Shown: one piece after another, positions 54,501-64,000 of the stretch
How the letters are laid out: each line of letters starts with the position of its first letter
Position numbering within the stretch: position 1 is the stretch's first letter
Origin: Meandrina meandrites
Taxonomy: Eukaryota > Cnidaria > Anthozoa > Scleractinia > Meandrinidae
Length of the DNA: 64,000 nt
Direction: 5' to 3'
NCBI GenBank assembly: GCA_963693305.1
Contig: OY855908.1
Coordinates: forward strand, 32,941,805-33,005,804
Program-made: the position numbers and the translations under genes
The notes under the pieces: model-generated
Seen by the model: the letters and a program-made list of their open reading frames with translations, nothing else
What the model was told of the DNA's origin: nothing
Database searches by the model: none

Positions 54501-56780
54501 GAAACTGGTCCTCCGTTGTCAGTTGTGAAGCGGTTTCTCAAACGAGAAAACATCTCAAGTGAAGCAAAGCTGTGAAAAGGCTTCACATGCTCATGTGATG
54601 TTAACGTTTTCTTTAAAGGGGATACGCGTATTTTCAGACAAGAAAAGAAAAGATACACGCTATCTTTACGTCTTTACTCCCTCACAGAAGCATTTAAACT
54701 GCAATATGAAAAGGTTTCTCTTAAACGTTCTTCGGAAGTGCAACACCCACGAAGGCGTCGCATAATTGACGTAAAGAACTTGTTGGGAAGTAAATATTGG
54801 CCATAAATTCACTATTTATTTAGAAAACAAATTATTTTCATTTTTAAGTAATGGATAAAAATTTGACTACAGCACGTTCTAATATCTAAGTTCTGTTTTC
54901 TCTGATTTACTGGATAACCTGCAAAAATGGTGTTTTCATACAATGCAGATAAAACATGATTGGCGTCACGAGTATTGTTTCCGCTCAAATCTATGATTTT
55001 CGAGTCATTTTGCAATAAATCCAAATATAATCAACATACTTTCTTTTTTTCCTTGCGAAAGCTATCATATCAACCCGGTAACGTTTGTTATTAGAATTGG
55101 GGCTTTTTTTATCACATGCTACTTGAAATATATTCTTTTTGTTACAACATCGCTAATGCCATAAAAAGTAATTGCTATTTTCCTATTTGAAGGTCTGAAC
55201 TCACAAGTTTATTTTCATGCAAATCAAATACATTTTCATATGAATAGTCTCACACCGGGAGAAGTTGAAGGCAAAAGCACCTCGAAAAATGACTGGTTTC
55301 ACACCAGGAGAGTTAATGAGAAGTTGCGGGCAAAAAGCATCTCAAAAAAGGCCTATCTGCAGTTAAGAGGCCGTGTCACTAAGACCGTTCCACTCGATTT
55401 TGGACTCCAAAATAGTTTTCCTTCATATTTCTGTTACAGGTAGTACTATCTATCCTTACTAATAAAATGCAGTTGAAATGATCAGAAAGTTTGTTTCTCT
55501 CCATTGTGAAGCATTTATCGATAACCAGTGTCAAGAAGTGATGATGCGGCCATTTTTCACGAGATCTAACACAGGATATTAAACGTTCGTTAAAAAATAC
55601 TTCGCGCCGATAAAACCCCCAAAATTTGTACACATCCAGTAAATTTTTATCAGTTCTTACTGCTGACATGTCATTTGGTTGCTTTCTTGTTCAAAATCGG
55701 AGGAAAACTACAATATTCATAGAACACCTTCAGTAATTTATGCAAACATCGCGAAAATATGGTCCGAAATCTTGCCTTATTTTTCACTTGTGGCAAATAG
55801 ACCAGGCCTAAATTGCCATCCTAGCTTTAGATTAAGACCTTTTCTGTCGAATTGTGAAATAAAATGTGCGGCACAACGCGAATATTGAGAAATAAGTTCG
55901 AACGAATTCTTGGCTATTTTCACGGGTTAAGTATTGCGTGAGACACTTCACATTCCAGTCCGAGTCTTGTTGCCTGACAATTTGATGCTTTGTTGATCAA
56001 TATTTTCCGCCAAACGACAAGGGAAAACGCATTGAAATTCTACAAATGGCAGCTTGCTTTTCTTTTTTTCGGTTAGTTGACACCAAATGCGGTGTTTCGT
56101 TTCCTGACCATCAAATAATGATAAGGTCGCTTCGCGTCTTTCGTGATTTAAAGGAGAAGTTCACTCCAGAATGGCCATTTATTTTCTTTACGCCAATAAA
56201 AAGTTTATACAAAAATATGTTATTCACCAAAATTTCAGCTTCCAACGAGCGCTAAATCCCTACGAAATATTTCTCTAAAGTAGCCCAAATTTCGACAACT
56301 AAACGCCGCCAACTTCGAGCTAGTAATGTATGCGTGACGTCAAAGAGCTCAGCCTGAAGTTTAGCGGGAAAATTTAAATACTCGAAACTCCTTGTTTCTT
56401 TGTAGTGGCTTTTGTTTGTCAAAATGCCTGTTTGTGCAGCTCCATGTTTCTAAAACAGAGCTCCAAGAGATACAGAAAAACCTTTCACCTTTTTTTTCCT
56501 TTCACGCATCGGCATGTACAATATAATAAACCTGCATGAAAAAGGTCATTCTACTATTGGCGAGGGAATATTCGTTCGAGCTAGCGCTCAGAAGTCGGCA
56601 GCACAATCTATCCGCCAAGCTGTTAGAATTTCACCTGTCGCCTGCTAAGACCACAAATTTATTCTTTTATACTTTTAAACTTATGGAAGGATCAAGTTCC
56701 CGGCTATTTTGTGAAGGAGATGCTTTTTTCAATTCGAAATGCGCCACACGCCTATATAAATTTTTTATTTATTTTTTTTT
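51600..56780. other. Intergenic, gene-poor
   Basis: About 5 kb of AT-rich DNA with no reading frame that resembles a known protein. One dispersed repeat occurs twice (54033-54112 and 55193-55262: acaagtttattttcatgcaa and attttcatatgaat). The rest shows nothing I can support. Confidence 0.5.
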
Positions 56781-56820
56781 TTCTGATTCGGTGAATTTTT
56801 TTTTAAAAATTAAAAAAATT

Positions 56821-56908
56821 GGCCCCGACCCCGACCCCGACCCCGACCCCGGCCCCGGCCCCGGCCACGGCCCCGGCCCCGGCCCCGGCCCCGACCCCGA
56901 CCCCGAGT
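56821..56908. repeat. CCCCGA/CCCCGG hexanucleotide array
   Basis: About 14 hexamers, ccccga at both ends and ccccgg in the middle. The minus strand is GGGG-rich and quadruplex prone. Confidence 0.95.
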
Positions 56909-57329
56909 CGGCGTTTTACCGACACCCCCTCTTAAGTTGCTTACTTTTACCGTGTGTTTACCTTCGTCTTTTTGTATGGTCACGGGTTTCCAAAAGACGG
57001 CCGAAATAATTTTAGAAAATTCATTTTTAGTTATAATGTTATAAAAATATTTTGTGTAAAAAATAAAAGCGGTATTTTGTATCGGTAACAAAATGAAATA
57101 AAATGATCATATTGTTTCAGGTTTTTGGCAATTTACAGCGTTCGAGAGAACACGGCTTTAACTTGTTTATAACGTGATTATTTACAAAATAACTACGCAC
57201 GCTGCGTTAGGTAAAACATCTATGTAGAACTGTACCTGTAAACTCCAACTTTTCACCCCGATTCCCGATATGAAAACACTACGCTCGGACTTCGCGTAAG
57301 GACAAAGTGTCTCGCTTCCTGCGTCGTCT

Positions 57330-57960
57330 AAGGCTTTCATTTTTCTATTAATTCATTTTGGGGGAAATCATTCACGAAAATGTGAAAGCATCAGCAAGAA
57401 TATGTAAAATAGCTGCTGAGTGTAATACACGTTCAGTTCTCTCAAATGAAGGCTAGTAGCCGTTGCTTCAAAATTGCGTTAACTTCAAACGAAGTCTTCC
57501 GCTGAACAATCGAGCAATAAAGGCAAAAAATTAAGATACCAAAATACTCGTAGCTTGTTAACAAATTGAATACAGTTAAGAAGAACTTATCGAAACTCAA
57601 GCTGACCGGGCGAGAGAATAATGAACCAGAGGTTATCCAAAAACATGCATTTTACGCATTTTTACAAGGTTTGACATAAAGTTTCCCGGGGAAATCATTC
57701 ACGATAATGTGAAAGCATCAGCAAGAATATGTAAAAAAGCTGCTGAGTGCAAATATACGTTTAGTTCTCTCAAATGAAGGCTAGTAGCCGTTGCTTCAAA
57801 ATTAACTTAAGTTAACTTAAGATGGGTTCCGCTAAACAAACGAGCAATGAAGGCAAAAATAAGAGATACCAAAAAAACTCTAGCTTGTTATTAGTTTCAA
57901 TCAAGAAGAACTTGCCGAAACTCAAGCTGACCCCGCCAGTTAAGAATAAATTTGAGTGGG
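57330..57960. repeat. Tandem duplication, unit about 345 bp
   Basis: gggaaatcattcacgaaaat, gtgaaagcatcagcaagaat and ctcaaatgaaggctagtagc at 57360-57470 repeat at 57686-57795, and the following block with ccgctgaacaatcgagcaat (57490-57640) repeats in degenerate form at 57828-57935. The second half of each unit is the dispersed repeat also found at 14785. Confidence 0.85.
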
Positions 57961-58499
57961 TTTTTGGCAATAACTTTTGCACTTATCGCACGAACTTTCA
58001 GCGGAGACCGTTTTAATTCTCAAGTGCAGTTTACTGTCTTAAATGGTCGGTGAACCCCATTTTTTATTAGACAACCTTCTCTTCCAATTCTTGACAGGTT
58101 GTAAAAAAAAAAAAAAAAAAATGAAAAAAACGTCAGTGTGGGAAGTTTAAAATTCCAATTTTTCTGTCCATGGGGTGTTGAATCTTGCCACCTTGCGGCT
58201 GTTGGCGAGTGCAAATGTGATCTGAAAATTATTTACATTATAGAACGCAACCACTGTTGAATCAGTTTGATCAACAGATCCACATAAACAATATTTTCCA
58301 TTGCGTTTCAAGGATTTCGATAATTTTGGAGAAACACAGCAGTCATATGCAGTAAGCCAGATTTTTCAGATTTAAGGTAGCCTCTTGGACATCTTATTTC
58401 CGCAACGAATTTGATGTCGCTCCTTGCACCCGAAAAAGTTCATACATAACACACTTCAATAAATCTGACCACAAACGTTAGGATACTTTTCTCGTGCCT

Positions 58500-58505
58500 T
58501 TTATT
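58500..58505 (-). terminator. Poly(A) signal of protease gene 2
   Basis: AATAAA on the minus strand, 21 bases after the gene 2 stop codon. Confidence 0.6.
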
Positions 58506-58526
58506 ACTTTAAAGACATCTTATTTC

Positions 58527-61500
58527 TCAGTATCTACTCATTGTGCTGTCGATCCACTCCCTTAATTTACGGACCCTTGCGTAGACGCCATATTTCCCTG
58601 GGGCTGCACATCCGTGTCCCCACGATACAACACCCTCGAGAAAGAACTTTCCGTTGAATTCACAGACCATGGGTCCGCCTGAATCTCCCTGGCACGAATC
58701 CTTGCCCCCTCTATCGTATCCAGCACAGACCATAGAGTCGTGGATCGCTGAGCCATATGCCTGTTTACACTTGGCGTCCGACACAATCGGTACAGACACC
58801 TGCATGAGGACTCTGGGTGACGAGCCGCCTGAAGAAAGTCTTCCAAAGCCTAAAAGAGGAAAAAAAAATGTTAGTAAACCTGTTCAGAGTAAAGTCCTCT
58901 TTGATTAAATGTCCCTAGTCAGCCCCGCCTTTGGATTTGCTTACACCCGAGCGTTTCGGTATTATATTTTACCTCTTGATTTTACCCGGAGCGTGTCTAA
59001 GCCAAAAAGATCTCTGTGAAACTGCTAAGCTATCCCTTATTTTTATTTAAGTGCGCCTTTCTACAATTTTCGACCGAACATCGGCACAAGTCGAAAAATC
59101 GATTTTGCGCATATTTTGCACAAAGATAGGTCCTAGTGAGAAACTAAACGGGCTGCAGTTAGTTTGTCCTGATACAGCTTCCTTTCGTAGAAATATGCAA
59201 AAAACGATTTCGCCCCGTTTGGGCTCAAAATCCACTTCCGGTTAGACTGAATTTTGTGAAAATTTGATCGTCTCGCGCATTATACTACAGCTGTTCATGA
59301 ATCTTTCAATGATATTTATAATCTTTTCAGGTCTTCATTGTATGACTGAGCGAAAAATAAAACAAATGGAGATTAGTTTTAAGCCCGAAACGAGCCAAAA
59401 CTAGCAGACTAAATTTGCAAATGTGTCGCAAGCGAAATTATGCAGTAAAACATTGCCATTTTTTTCTACGGGCGATAACTTTAAATGTCGTAAAAATACT
59501 TTCTATGGGTAAACTATACATCCATCTGCTATAATATCAAAAAAAATCTCTGGGGAGATGGTTTTCAGTGGCCCGCTTTGGCCTGTGTTTATCACTAATT
59601 TTGCCGAAAATCTGTTGCTTGAAGTGTAAACAATTGCGTGACACGGCTGGTAAACCACGAATAAAATTATTCTTTTTTACAAGTACGTTTAACGCTCTTG
59701 TAAGAATTCAGCCAAAAAAATCATGCAAATAAATGGGCCAGTTGGTGAACTCCTTGAAGAGCAATGTGCAATGTGAGATTTTCTCCGTTCACCCGTTTTG
59801 GAAACGTTGCGTGATCTTTACAAACTTTGATCACAAAATGTTAGACGGTAATTAATTCAGTTAAATTTATTGAAGTTCTCACTATCCTGAAGTTCTCACC
59901 ATCATTCACAAAACCAGGTCTTATAAAGGAAAGGTTAAGCATTCTGAGATTCACTGATAGACGTAATCACGGGTCGATATTGTTTGGTTCCTTACGTGGA
60001 AGTCGTGTAATAATTAAAGTATGTTTTTGCCGACCTCGTCGGATCTGATACCTGCGTTTTTATGCACATTTGTTATCACTCGTTTTATTCTAGTCCTATA
60101 CAGCAGGAAAATCTAACGCTAAAATATGTTGGTTTAATTTATTTTCAATTAGACATGAACAGTGTAACTGAAAATTAAAGAATTTTATTGTTGACGGATC
60201 AATAGAAAGCAGAACATTACTTTTCCAAGTTATAGACAAAGATCTATTTTCAGCACGATTAGTACTTTTCAAAAAACTGAAATTTTGAATATGATTCATG
60301 CCAGAATTTATTGTAAAAGTTGTACCAGCCTTGAATCTAACTTCTTTGGCGACTTTTTTAATTGCTAATTAAATTATCTTTATTTTGAGAACGAAATTAA
60401 ATTGAATTCCGTAAATTCGACTCTTCGCTGTTGTGGATAAAACAAAATGGATGTTTGTTGTTCTTTTAAGTCATTAGTTGGTGGTCAGTGCTTGGCCTTT
60501 GATCGCAGGGACAGAAAGCAGTCTATGGACATAGCCCCACTGCTATCATGCACTAAAAATATAACACAGCACAAGTCACTCGATCTGGTCAAGTCTGGTC
60601 AAGTCACACTGTGTCACGCTAGAAAAGATTTATGGCATGTTGATTCTTCAGATTCGCGCCCGCTTCTTTCGCTCGCCCCCAACTACCGAGACAGTCTCCC
60701 CCTTTTTTTCCTCGCTTGCCCGCTTTTTTTAATCGCCCCCAACTACCGAGACAGTCTCCCCATTTTTTTCCTCGCTCGCCCGCCCGCCATTTTTCGCTCG
60801 CTCCCAACTACCGAGAGAGTCCCCCCTTTTTTTCCTCGCTCGCCCGCCTTTTTCGCTCGCTCCCAACTACCGAGAGAGTCTCCCCTTTTTTTCCTCGCTC
60901 GCCCGCTTTACCGAGAGAGTCCTCAACTTTTTTTCCTCGCTCGCCCGCTTTTTTCGTCCGCCCCCAACTACCGAGAGAGTCGCCCCCTTTTTTTCCTCGC
61001 TCGCCCGCTTTTTTCGTCCGCCCCCAGCTACCGAGAGAGCTCCCCCCTTTTTTTCCTCGCTCGCCCGCCTTTTTCGCTCGCCCCAACTACCGAGAGCCTG
61101 GAACAGGCTAAGTGAAAACCTGCAAAGACGTTGTCTGTTCTCCACCCAGTGTTTGAGAATTGAGAAATCCGTTTTATTAGAATTTGATCGAGATCAGTAT
61201 TACGTATTCCCCAAGTAGGATTCGTAGGTGCTTTTTTTCTACATACATGTTCGTTGTTGAAATATTTTGAAACTCCACCCCGCAAGTCACCACACGCCCC
61301 ACCCCTCTCGACCTCTGACATTCCACAGTCCTGCTGTCTTCATCCCACCCCGTCCCACCCATTTTAAGTACAACAGTTCTCCATCCTCCGAAAATTGGCT
61401 GATAATTTTCAGGCCTCGCATAGAGAAAATTACCCTTATGCAACTGAAGCCGCTATCGGTGGACAGCCGGATCAAAAGGACCAGAGAAAAGGAGCGGCGA

Positions 61501-63822
61501 AGAAAAGGGGCTTTTCCTTTCCTTAAAAGGGGAATGAAGGTGGAATGTACTTGGCACCGATTTCATGACAACAAAATTCCGATGTTTTTAAACAAAAGGG
61601 AAGAACTGGTTTTCTTCCTCTCCACTAGATTCACTAGTGATTGCAGTTTATGTCCACAGATGTAATGTGTTTATCTAGCGAACGTGCAGTACTAGAACAG
61701 AAATGACACTAGACCAAAAAATATCCCTAGAATGATCATGCAACGAATGAAGTGAAAGTGGGGATTTTTTTTACATGTGTACCAAGTATGACTGAAGCGC
61801 AAACAAATTTTCGATCAGTGTCATAATATTTTTATTAAACGTGTGCTGACTATCCGACCTTTCGTCATTGTTTTTTGTTGTTGTTTTTTTGCCGACGCTG
61901 ATCGCTATGACTCTAAACAGATCATTGCTATTTCATATCGTTATTACAGACAGTGAAATCCATCCTAAAACAATTTGTTACTAATTTTAGTGTGAGAAAC
62001 CACTGAGAATGGGTTAGTTGTCAATCGGCCATTTGTAAGAGTCAGGATGAGTAGGTTATCGTCGTATGAAAAATTGTATAAAACAAGCTCATCAAGCAAA
62101 ACACCCCAGTATCACCCCAGTACTTAATTATTAAAGGTAAATACACTACGTATGGACAAAACATCGTACATGCTTATCTAATTTAAATTTCAGCTGAAGA
62201 AAAGTAAACAGCACTTCGCTACCCGCGGGTAAAGAACCACCTAAAAAATAGATCCAAATTCGTTATAAATAATTCAAGAAGTAAAATTATCTCTTTAAGT
62301 TCCTATCTACAATAAGCGGGTGATATCTATTCGTTCTCCAATATTATTACCGACTCTCACTCAAAACTTGAAAACCCTCGGAAATTGTGACCAGCCGTGT
62401 CACGCAATTGTTTACACTTCAAGCAACAGATTTTCGGCAAAATTAGTGATAAACACAGGCCAAAGCGGGCCACTGAAAACCATCTCCCCAGAGATTTTTT
62501 TTGATATTATAGCAGATGGATGTATAGTTTACCCATAGAAAGTTTTTTTACGACATTTAAAGTTATCGCCCATAGAAAAAAATGGCAATGTTTTACTGCA
62601 TAATTTCGCTTGCGACACATTTGCAAATTTAGTCTTCCAGTTTTGGCTCGTTTCGGGCTCAAAACTAATCTCCATTTGTTTTATTTTTCGCTCAGTCATA
62701 CAATGAAGACCTGAAAAGATTATAAATATCATTGAAAGATTCATGAACAGCTGTAGTATAATGCGCGAGACGATCAAATTTTCACAAAATTCAGTCTAAC
62801 CGGAAGTGGATTTTGAGCCCAAACGGGGCGAAATCGTTTTTTGCATATTTCTACGAAAGGAAGCTGTATCAGGACAAACTAACTGTAGTCCGTTTAGTTT
62901 CTCACTAGGACCTATCTTTGTGCAAAATATGAGCAAAATCGATTTTTCGACTTGTGCCGCCGAAAGTCGATTTTAGTCGACTTTTGTAGAAAGCGGCACT
63001 TAAAAATATCATGTTATTTTGTATATCTGACTATCAAGTGTGCTGTTGTTTTTGGCGTTGTTGACATAACGTGTTAGTTCAGACAGAAGTCAGCATTATC
63101 ACTCGATTTTAAGAAAGTTATTTCATTACCTGTAACCCAACACATCTTGCGATCCGGAACTTGGCCACTTGATCCAGGCATACAAGCCAGGTTAACAGCT
63201 CTGTTAATTTTAGCGGGTCTGCGCAGTTTCAACAGGGCAATATCGTGTGCCATGCCCCTCGGTCGTTTGTAACTGTGGTGAGAAATAATTCTTTCGATCT
63301 CGAGATCCTGCTCTGTTCCTACTTCGCCTCTACGATAATGAGCTCCAAGTCTGACAAAAAAAAGAAACAAACAAACAAAGCAATGATAAACTTTTAAATT
63401 CATCCTTCTTTGAAAAATAATAGAGAAAGTAAAAATAAATTCATTTATCAGATCTCACCTTACGAGAATGCTCGAGGGAGATTTACCTGGGACACAGTGA
63501 GCTGCCGTGACAACCCATTGTGGATGAACCAAAGTTCCTCCACAAAACACAGAGCCATAAGTTGTCCTGATTTGGGCCTGCCACGGCCAAGCTCCTTTGG
63601 GAGCCTCGGTACCACCAACAATTCGTGTACTAGGTTTATATCCACACTGTCCTGAACCACCGCCACCACCACCACCACCGCCGCCGCCACCACCACCACC
63701 GCCTCCCCCTGAGCAGAGCGTACAGCTCTTCTTGCAATTTTGTCTCATGTATTCTTCATATATCCCTTTGCAGTACCCTCTCTTCGCCCAAGAAGGGCAG
63801 GAACCCTGCTTGTCATCACAAC
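58527..63822 (-). CDS. ShK-serine protease gene 2, 3' part (three exons, 5' end outside window)
   Basis: Exons on minus: 63822-63459, 63350-63130, 58849-58527. They give one frame of 302 codons: ShK domain ([19 protein letters not shown]), a Gly run of about 19, [41 protein letters not shown] and the end TMSRY. The last two exons have exactly the gene 1 lengths (221 and 323 nt) and phases, so this is a recent paralogue. Asp189, Gly226 and Tyr225 are present: trypsin-like specificity with the Na+-site tyrosine. The ShK exon starts in phase 1, so earlier exons, perhaps another ShK and protease unit, lie past 64000. The intron between exons 63130 and 58849 is 4.3 kb and carries a large inverted repeat and a minisatellite. 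Confidence 0.88.
59050..59650 (+). repeat. Inverted repeat, left arm (about 600 bp)
   Basis: Runs from aagtgcgcctttctacaatt to the gtgacacggctggt region; its reverse complement is at 62388-63002 with only scattered mismatches. It lies inside the long gene 2 intron. No ORF resembling a transposase. Confidence 0.88.
60657..61100. repeat. Minisatellite, about 60-bp unit, eight copies
   Basis: Each unit reads cgctcgcccccaactaccga, gagagtc, a short C run, then tttttttcctcgctcgcccgc. Copies differ at a few bases and one is truncated. Open frames across it on both strands are repeat artefacts. Confidence 0.92.
61101..62387. other. Gene 2 intron, middle part
   Basis: The stretch 61267-61665 is open on plus but Pro/His/Lys-rich and unlike any protein I know. 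The rest is AT-rich without features. Confidence 0.45.
62388..63002 (-). repeat. Inverted repeat, right arm (about 600 bp)
   Basis: Reverse complement of 59050-59650: for example caatgaagacctgaaaagat here against atcttttcaggtcttcattg there. The arms are separated by about 2.7 kb that includes the minisatellite. Confidence 0.88.
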
Positions 63823-64000
63823 CTGAAAACAAAGAAGCAATGAAGGTCAGTGCAGGCAAAACCCATTATTTTTTCAGTCAACATACTGCTGGTTAAGCAT
63901 TAACGTTAACATACGTTAACAACTGTAATTTAGGAAATCTTGAAAAATCTCCTGAGATGGGAAGAAAGAAACACATCAATGCCTAATGAATTACAACAAA
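63823..64000. other. Intron of protease gene 2, upstream of its ShK exon
   Basis: AT-rich; the acceptor tttgttttcag precedes the exon at 63822 on the minus strand. The window ends within this intron. Confidence 0.6.

Noticed and set aside
54230..56255. Several 60-100 codon frames
   Set aside because: Lengths expected by chance in this composition; compositionally random and without repeats of known domains.
60447..61145. Proline/serine-rich or lysine-rich proteins on both strands
   Set aside because: They are frames through the 60-bp minisatellite; all frames are open because the unit lacks stops.
61267..61665. 132-codon frame on the plus strand
   Set aside because: Low-complexity start, no recognised domain, no splice or promoter context; it is inside a gene 2 intron.
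1..64000. CRISPR arrays, bacterial operons or phage genes
   Set aside because: No direct-repeat/spacer arrays; splice sites, SINEs and LINEs show a eukaryotic nuclear region.

Overview
The window is animal nuclear DNA: AT-rich, with split genes, GT/AG introns, short non-LTR retrotransposons, tRNA-type SINEs and many small inverted-repeat elements. ShK (SXC) domains fused through glycine tracts to chymotrypsin-fold serine proteases, together with the repeat content, point to a cnidarian, most likely an anthozoan such as a stony coral. The phylum is an inference from architecture; the species cannot be read from the sequence.

Positions 1-28.8 kb hold, on the + strand, the 3' half of a dynein heavy chain gene. 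I could join 27 exons (142-28382) in one frame through consensus splice sites, giving 2182 residues that run from AAA4 through the stalk, the microtubule-binding tip, AAA5 and AAA6 to the C-terminal domain. The AAA4 P-loop has lost its lysine and there are long acidic insertions, so it looks like DNHD1 (dynein heavy chain domain-containing protein 1) rather than a standard axonemal chain. Its introns carry a full-length RTE-like LINE (1068-4351, minus, intact ORF, 12-bp target duplication), a 5'-truncated relative (10751-12066, 13-bp duplication), three SINE copies and numerous MITE-like palindromes.

Positions 28.8-40.2 kb are sparse. They hold two small, apparently intronless, convergent genes (30456-30845 + and 36896-37483 -). 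Both encode secreted-then-anchored proteins with the same twelve-cysteine ectodomain and one membrane segment; the second has a PPPY-containing tail. The rest is intergenic sequence with several inverted-repeat elements.

Positions 40.2-63.8 kb, minus strand, hold a tandem cluster of ShK/serine-protease genes. Gene 1 (40252-47755) joins cleanly from nine exons into 645 residues: signal peptide, protease, Gly linker, ShK, Gly linker, ShK, Gly linker, second protease. Both protease units keep His/Asp/Ser but have different predicted S1 pockets. Gene 2 (58527-63822 and beyond the window end) has the same 3' exon structure with identical exon lengths. Between them is a collapsed third copy (50983-51590) with only a leader-like stretch, a four-cysteine ShK exon and the last 24 codons of a protease. 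Decayed duplicates of the 5' region (about 47.6-49.6 kb), a large inverted repeat inside a gene 2 intron, and several micro- and minisatellites complete the region. A secreted digestive, venom-gland or matrix-processing role is possible for the protease genes but cannot be decided from sequence.
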